Below are positions 61,539 through 64,000 of a stretch of DNA of 64,000 bases, piece by piece (positions within the stretch are counted from its first letter, which is position 1; each line of letters begins with the position of its first letter). The stretch is from G965237725 sp965237725. Lineage in GTDB: Bacteria > Pseudomonadota > Gammaproteobacteria > Arenicellales > Poriferihabitantaceae. The stretch lies in the NCBI GenBank assembly GCA_965237725.1, contig OZ250151.1:2108001-2172000 (forward strand), written 5' to 3'. The translations under genes and the position numbers were made by a program. Under the pieces are notes generated by a model. It was not told where the DNA came from. It searched no databases and saw only the letters and a program-made list of their open reading frames with translations.

Positions 61539-61965
61539 TGTTGCTATCAGGGTTTACAAACAGCCCTGGTTCGGGGGCAATTAACTCGTCATCGGATAAA
61601 GCCGTACCCACCACTTCAAGATCATTCCTGGTCCACCAATAGTAAAAACCCTGCTGCCTCAGCCACTCCCCGAGTTTATCGAGACTGTTCCATTCGCGGC
61701 CAGCGCCCCGAGCATTGAATACACGATACAGTTGGGAATCGATGTAAATGGCTACTGCCCAGGCAAAGGGATGACGACCCTGGTCACCGTAGCCACCGCC
61801 CTGATGGACTCTTTCAATTCGATACACCACCGCATATTCCCCCAGTCTTCCTTCCGCCCGCACAGGGGCCAGGTCTGCTTGGGTAATGGAACCTGCAATT
61901 CCTAGAGCGACATCTTGATCCATGGTGTTGACAAATCTGGAGTGTTTAACTACATTATGGTCCAT
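61528..61965 (-). CDS. Unrecognised small protein, convergent with the C45-type gene
   Basis: A 145-residue protein with no recognised family. The C-terminal half (RVFNARGAGREWNSLDKLGEWLRQQGFYYWWTRNDLEVV) is Arg/Trp-rich and might bind nucleic acid or a protein; the N-terminal half includes GEYAVVYRIERVHQGGGYGD. No clear Shine-Dalgarno. It overlaps the C45-type gene's tail by 11 nt, so it would be convergent. The open frame and codon-like composition favour a real gene. Confidence 0.5.
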   Translation of the reverse strand: MDHNVVKHSRFVNTMDQDVALGIAGSITQADLAPVRAEGRLGEYAVVYRIERVHQGGGYGDQGRHPFAWAVAIYIDSQLYRVFNARGAGREWNSLDKLGEWLRQQGFYYWWTRNDLEVVGTALSDDELIAPEPGLFVNPDSNINN

Positions 61966-62046
61966 ATTGTCGAAATTGACAATGCAAATACCCTATTAAT
62001 TTCATTGACTGATAAGCAGTTTAAATCTGCTAAGGAGAAAATCTAA

Positions 62047-62586
62047 ATGTCTAAAAAAGTTGCCCCAATACCCAAGGGCTACCGAACAATCACCCCCTGT
62101 CTGGTTGTACCCGCTGTGGATACCGCCATGGAATTTTTTACCCAGGCATTCGAGGCAGTGATCTTGAGCGAAGTGAAAGATCCTACTGATACACTGACTG
62201 TTCATGCAACACTAAAAATCGGAAATTCCCTGGTCATGCTCCAGCGCGAATCCGCTGAGCACGGCATCCACTCCCCAGCTACTCTGGGATACAGCAGTGG
62301 TCAGGTTCATTTATATGTCGAGGCAGTGGACACGATCTGGGCCAACGCCATTGAAGCCGGTGCGGTATCCATTTCTGATCCCGTCGACACTTACTGGGGC
62401 GACCGTAGCGGAATTCTAATTGACCCTTTTGGTCATCGGTGGTCCCTGGCAAGCCGTGTAGAACATGTGTCAGCGGCGGAGTCCAGTAAACGCGCGGCCG
62501 AACTATATGCATCCACATTACCCCTGGAATCCGAGGCGTTGGATGTTGTCGACTCGGTTAACGTACTCGAGGTAATTGCTGCTTAA
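62047..62586 (+). CDS. VOC family protein (PhnB-like)
   Basis: A 179-residue vicinal-oxygen-chelate protein with the PhnB/glyoxalase pattern. It has ITPCLVVPAVDTAMEFFTQAFEA, LKIGNSLVMLQRE, VHLYVEAVDTIWANAIEAGA, DTYWGDRSGILIDPFGHRWSLA. It may bind or modify a small metabolite. A strong AAGGAG (62032-62037) precedes ATG 62047. It is followed by a stable hairpin and then the amidase gene. Confidence 0.85.
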   Translation: MSKKVAPIPKGYRTITPCLVVPAVDTAMEFFTQAFEAVILSEVKDPTDTLTVHATLKIGNSLVMLQRESAEHGIHSPATLGYSSGQVHLYVEAVDTIWANAIEAGAVSISDPVDTYWGDRSGILIDPFGHRWSLASRVEHVSAAESSKRAAELYASTLPLESEALDVVDSVNVLEVIAA

Positions 62587-62604
62587 CATCAGCTAGAAAT
62601 AAAT

Positions 62605-62632
62605 GCTACGCTCCCAATGGCGGGGGCGTAGC
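62605..62632. terminator. 11-bp hairpin after the VOC gene
   Basis: GCTACGCTCCC (62605-62615) pairs with GGGGGCGTAGC (62622-62632) with one G-U pair and a 6-nt loop. It lies 19 nt after the VOC stop, but there is no U-run behind it, so it may be a weak terminator or a transcript-stabilising hairpin between VOC and the amidase gene. Confidence 0.5.
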
Positions 62633-62665
62633 TATAATAAAAATCACAAAACCATTTGGAGTACT

Positions 62666-64000
62666 ATGAGCTGGGTACACAAAACTGCTATTGAACAATG
62701 CGATGGACTAAGGCGAGGTGAAGTTTCCTCTGTTGAATTACTCGAAGCTATCATTGAGCATTCCGAACACCTCATCCCCCACTTAAATCCCTTTGCAAGT
62801 CGTTTATACGAGCGCGCACGCAAGGTAGCTGTTAAGGCTGATAAATTACTTGCAAAGAAAAAAGGCGGACCCCTTTGTGGACTGCCCATTACCATTAAGG
62901 ATTCCAACTGGCTGGCTGGCGAAGTATGCGCCAATGGTTCGCACACCCTTAAAGACTTTGTTCCAACCCAAACCTCCAGGGCCGTAAAACGGCTAGAGGA
63001 TGCAGGCGCCGTTATATTTGCAAAAACCGCCTGCCCTGAATTTTGCGTCAATGGCATCACCGAATCCGCCTTGTATGGCCGCACCTCAAATCCGTGGGAT
63101 ATTTCACGAACATCGGGTGGGTCGTCGGGTGGCGCAGCAGTAGCGGTGGCCACGGGTATGGGTAGCCTGTCTCTTGGCGGTGATGGTGGCGGCTCAATAA
63201 GGATCCCCGCAGCATTTTGCGGTATTACCGGATTCAAGCCTAGCTTCGGTCACATCCCAAGAAGCCCGGGATTTCCAACCTGGAAATCTATTGTGTCGTA
63301 CGGCCCAATAGCAAAAACTGTGGCCGACACCCGACTGATGTATTCGGTATTGTCTAAAACTGAATCCTCACAAGACACTAGCGCAGAAGATTCCGCTATA
63401 AAAGTCATTGCATCTGAGGATCTCGGCTTCGCTCCGATATCCCGGGATGTTAGATCCGCATTTCGTCATGCCCTCAGTCTTATCGAGGGCGCGGGGAACA
63501 AAGTGGTGCAAGGCAACCCAGGGTTGCATTCGTCGGTAGTGACCTGGGCGGTCACCGCAACCTATGACATGTGGCAACACAAACACGAAATATTGGAAGA
63601 TAGCCATGAGATCGGAGAATCCGTTCGAGAATTTATCGAATTCGGCAAAGAATTTACCCAAACTGATTTCGAAGATGCCCAGGAGCATCGCGTAAAAATC
63701 CACGATGCATATATGTCAATGTTCAAGCGTCATCGCACAAAAATTCTGTTGACACCAACTCTGGGTTGCGCGGCATTTCCTCACGGCACAATTCACCCAC
63801 TCAAAATTGGAAATACCGATATCACTTACCCGTGGCTGGATTGGGCGGGGTTTTTGTATGATGGAAATCTCGCAGGCCTTCCCACCTGCAGCATTCCTAT
63901 GGGGCTCGACAGCGAAGGACTCCCTTTGTCCTTGCAAATTATTGGTGCCCCGGAAACAGATTTTGAAGTGCTTGATGTTGCCCAAAGAATTGAAAAATTG
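62666..64000 (+). CDS. Amidase-signature enzyme (partial, runs off the window)
   Basis: This is an open frame of 445 codons without a stop, cut by the window end. It has the amidase-signature triad: Lys78 in LPITIKDSN, the cis-Ser in SGGSSGGAA (153/154) and nucleophile Ser177 in GGDGGGSIRIPAA. ATG 62666 has a GGAG at 62658-62661. The family hydrolyses amides (amidases, GatA, fatty-acid amide hydrolases). Near the decarboxylase-ligase-NTN trio it may act on an amine conjugate, but the VOC gene and hairpin separate it. Confidence 0.9.
   Translation, partial: MSWVHKTAIEQCDGLRRGEVSSVELLEAIIEHSEHLIPHLNPFASRLYERARKVAVKADKLLAKKKGGPLCGLPITIKDSNWLAGEVCANGSHTLKDFVPTQTSRAVKRLEDAGAVIFAKTACPEFCVNGITESALYGRTSNPWDISRTSGGSSGGAAVAVATGMGSLSLGGDGGGSIRIPAAFCGITGFKPSFGHIPRSPGFPTWKSIVSYGPIAKTVADTRLMYSVLSKTESSQDTSAEDSAIKVIASEDLGFAPISRDVRSAFRHALSLIEGAGNKVVQGNPGLHSSVVTWAVTATYDMWQHKHEILEDSHEIGESVREFIEFGKEFTQTDFEDAQEHRVKIHDAYMSMFKRHRTKILLTPTLGCAAFPHGTIHPLKIGNTDITYPWLDWAGFLYDGNLAGLPTCSIPMGLDSEGLPLSLQIIGAPETDFEVLDVAQRIEKL

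Noticed and set aside
62644..63237. 197-codon minus-strand frame
   Set aside because: Antisense to the amidase, which has a complete catalytic triad; low-complexity Pro/Ala/Ser content.
1..64000. CRISPR arrays, tRNA and rRNA genes
   Set aside because: No regularly spaced repeat array, tRNA cloverleaf or rRNA-like stretch was seen by reading; a tool search would be more sensitive.

Overview
The window looks like part of a bacterial chromosome, most likely from an aerobic, aquatic gammaproteobacterium. That is an inference from gene content (carnitine/betaine catabolism, Rieske oxygenases, copper resistance, SulP and CPA2 transporters); no rRNA or other phylogenetic marker is present. I saw no tRNA, rRNA or CRISPR array. 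About 58 genes are supportable, including one amidase gene that runs off the right edge.

Layout. 0.1-4.4 kb is an AT-rich surface-glycan block (methyltransferase, sulfotransferase, membrane protein, GT39-type glycosyltransferase) that looks foreign to the rest. 4.4-5.1 kb is mostly non-coding, with a palindrome and a possible gene remnant. 5.1-12.4 kb is a carnitine-type catabolic locus: a DJ-1/AraC regulator (CdhR/GbdR type) and a CitE-like lyase face a plus-strand operon of Rieske oxygenase, SDR, BKACE (3-dehydrocarnitine cleavage type), SDR and L-carnitine dehydrogenase. An IS110-family element with a long, hairpin-rich 3' region, a candidate bridge RNA, follows at about 12.4-13.9 kb. 14-20.8 kb holds a PEBP-like secreted protein, an SDR, a DUF899 protein and four membrane proteins (SulP, a small 4-TM protein, CPA2 antiporter, LysE exporter).

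20.8-31.3 kb is an unusual eight-gene minus-strand run: GMC/choline dehydrogenase, aldehyde dehydrogenase, non-pyrrolysine MttB homologue, LeuB-like dehydrogenase (overlapping MttB by 4 nt), a PanB-like protein with substituted active-site positions, an epoxide hydrolase-like protein, a second Rieske oxygenase with a repeat-encoded insertion in its cluster loop, and a gamma-butyrobetaine hydroxylase. Divergent from it (31.6-36.6 kb) is a CoA ligase, thiolase and FadJ-like operon, then a second butyrobetaine-hydroxylase paralogue and a truncated crotonase. Together these suggest two alternative routes, oxygenative and CoA-dependent, from gamma-butyrobetaine/carnitine/choline to glycine betaine and on to demethylation.

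38.7-45.2 kb is mixed: DMT transporter, small secreted protein, TIM-barrel protein, double-GFA protein, Tat-exported amine oxidase and carbonic anhydrase. One short repeat motif occurs three times here. 45.4-51.4 kb is a copper-resistance locus built on two divergent MerR-type promoters, each with a 19-bp spacer. Minus strand: CopL-like, double CusF, TolC-like lipoprotein, multicopper oxidase, cupredoxin. Plus strand: DUF4396, cytochrome c, MerR regulator.

51.4-64 kb has a DUF3604 protein, an FMO-like flavoprotein, small proteins, and a divergent trio of large Orn/Lys/Arg decarboxylase, ATP-grasp ligase and C45-type NTN hydrolase that may make or trim an amine conjugate. A VOC protein and an amidase-signature enzyme close the window.
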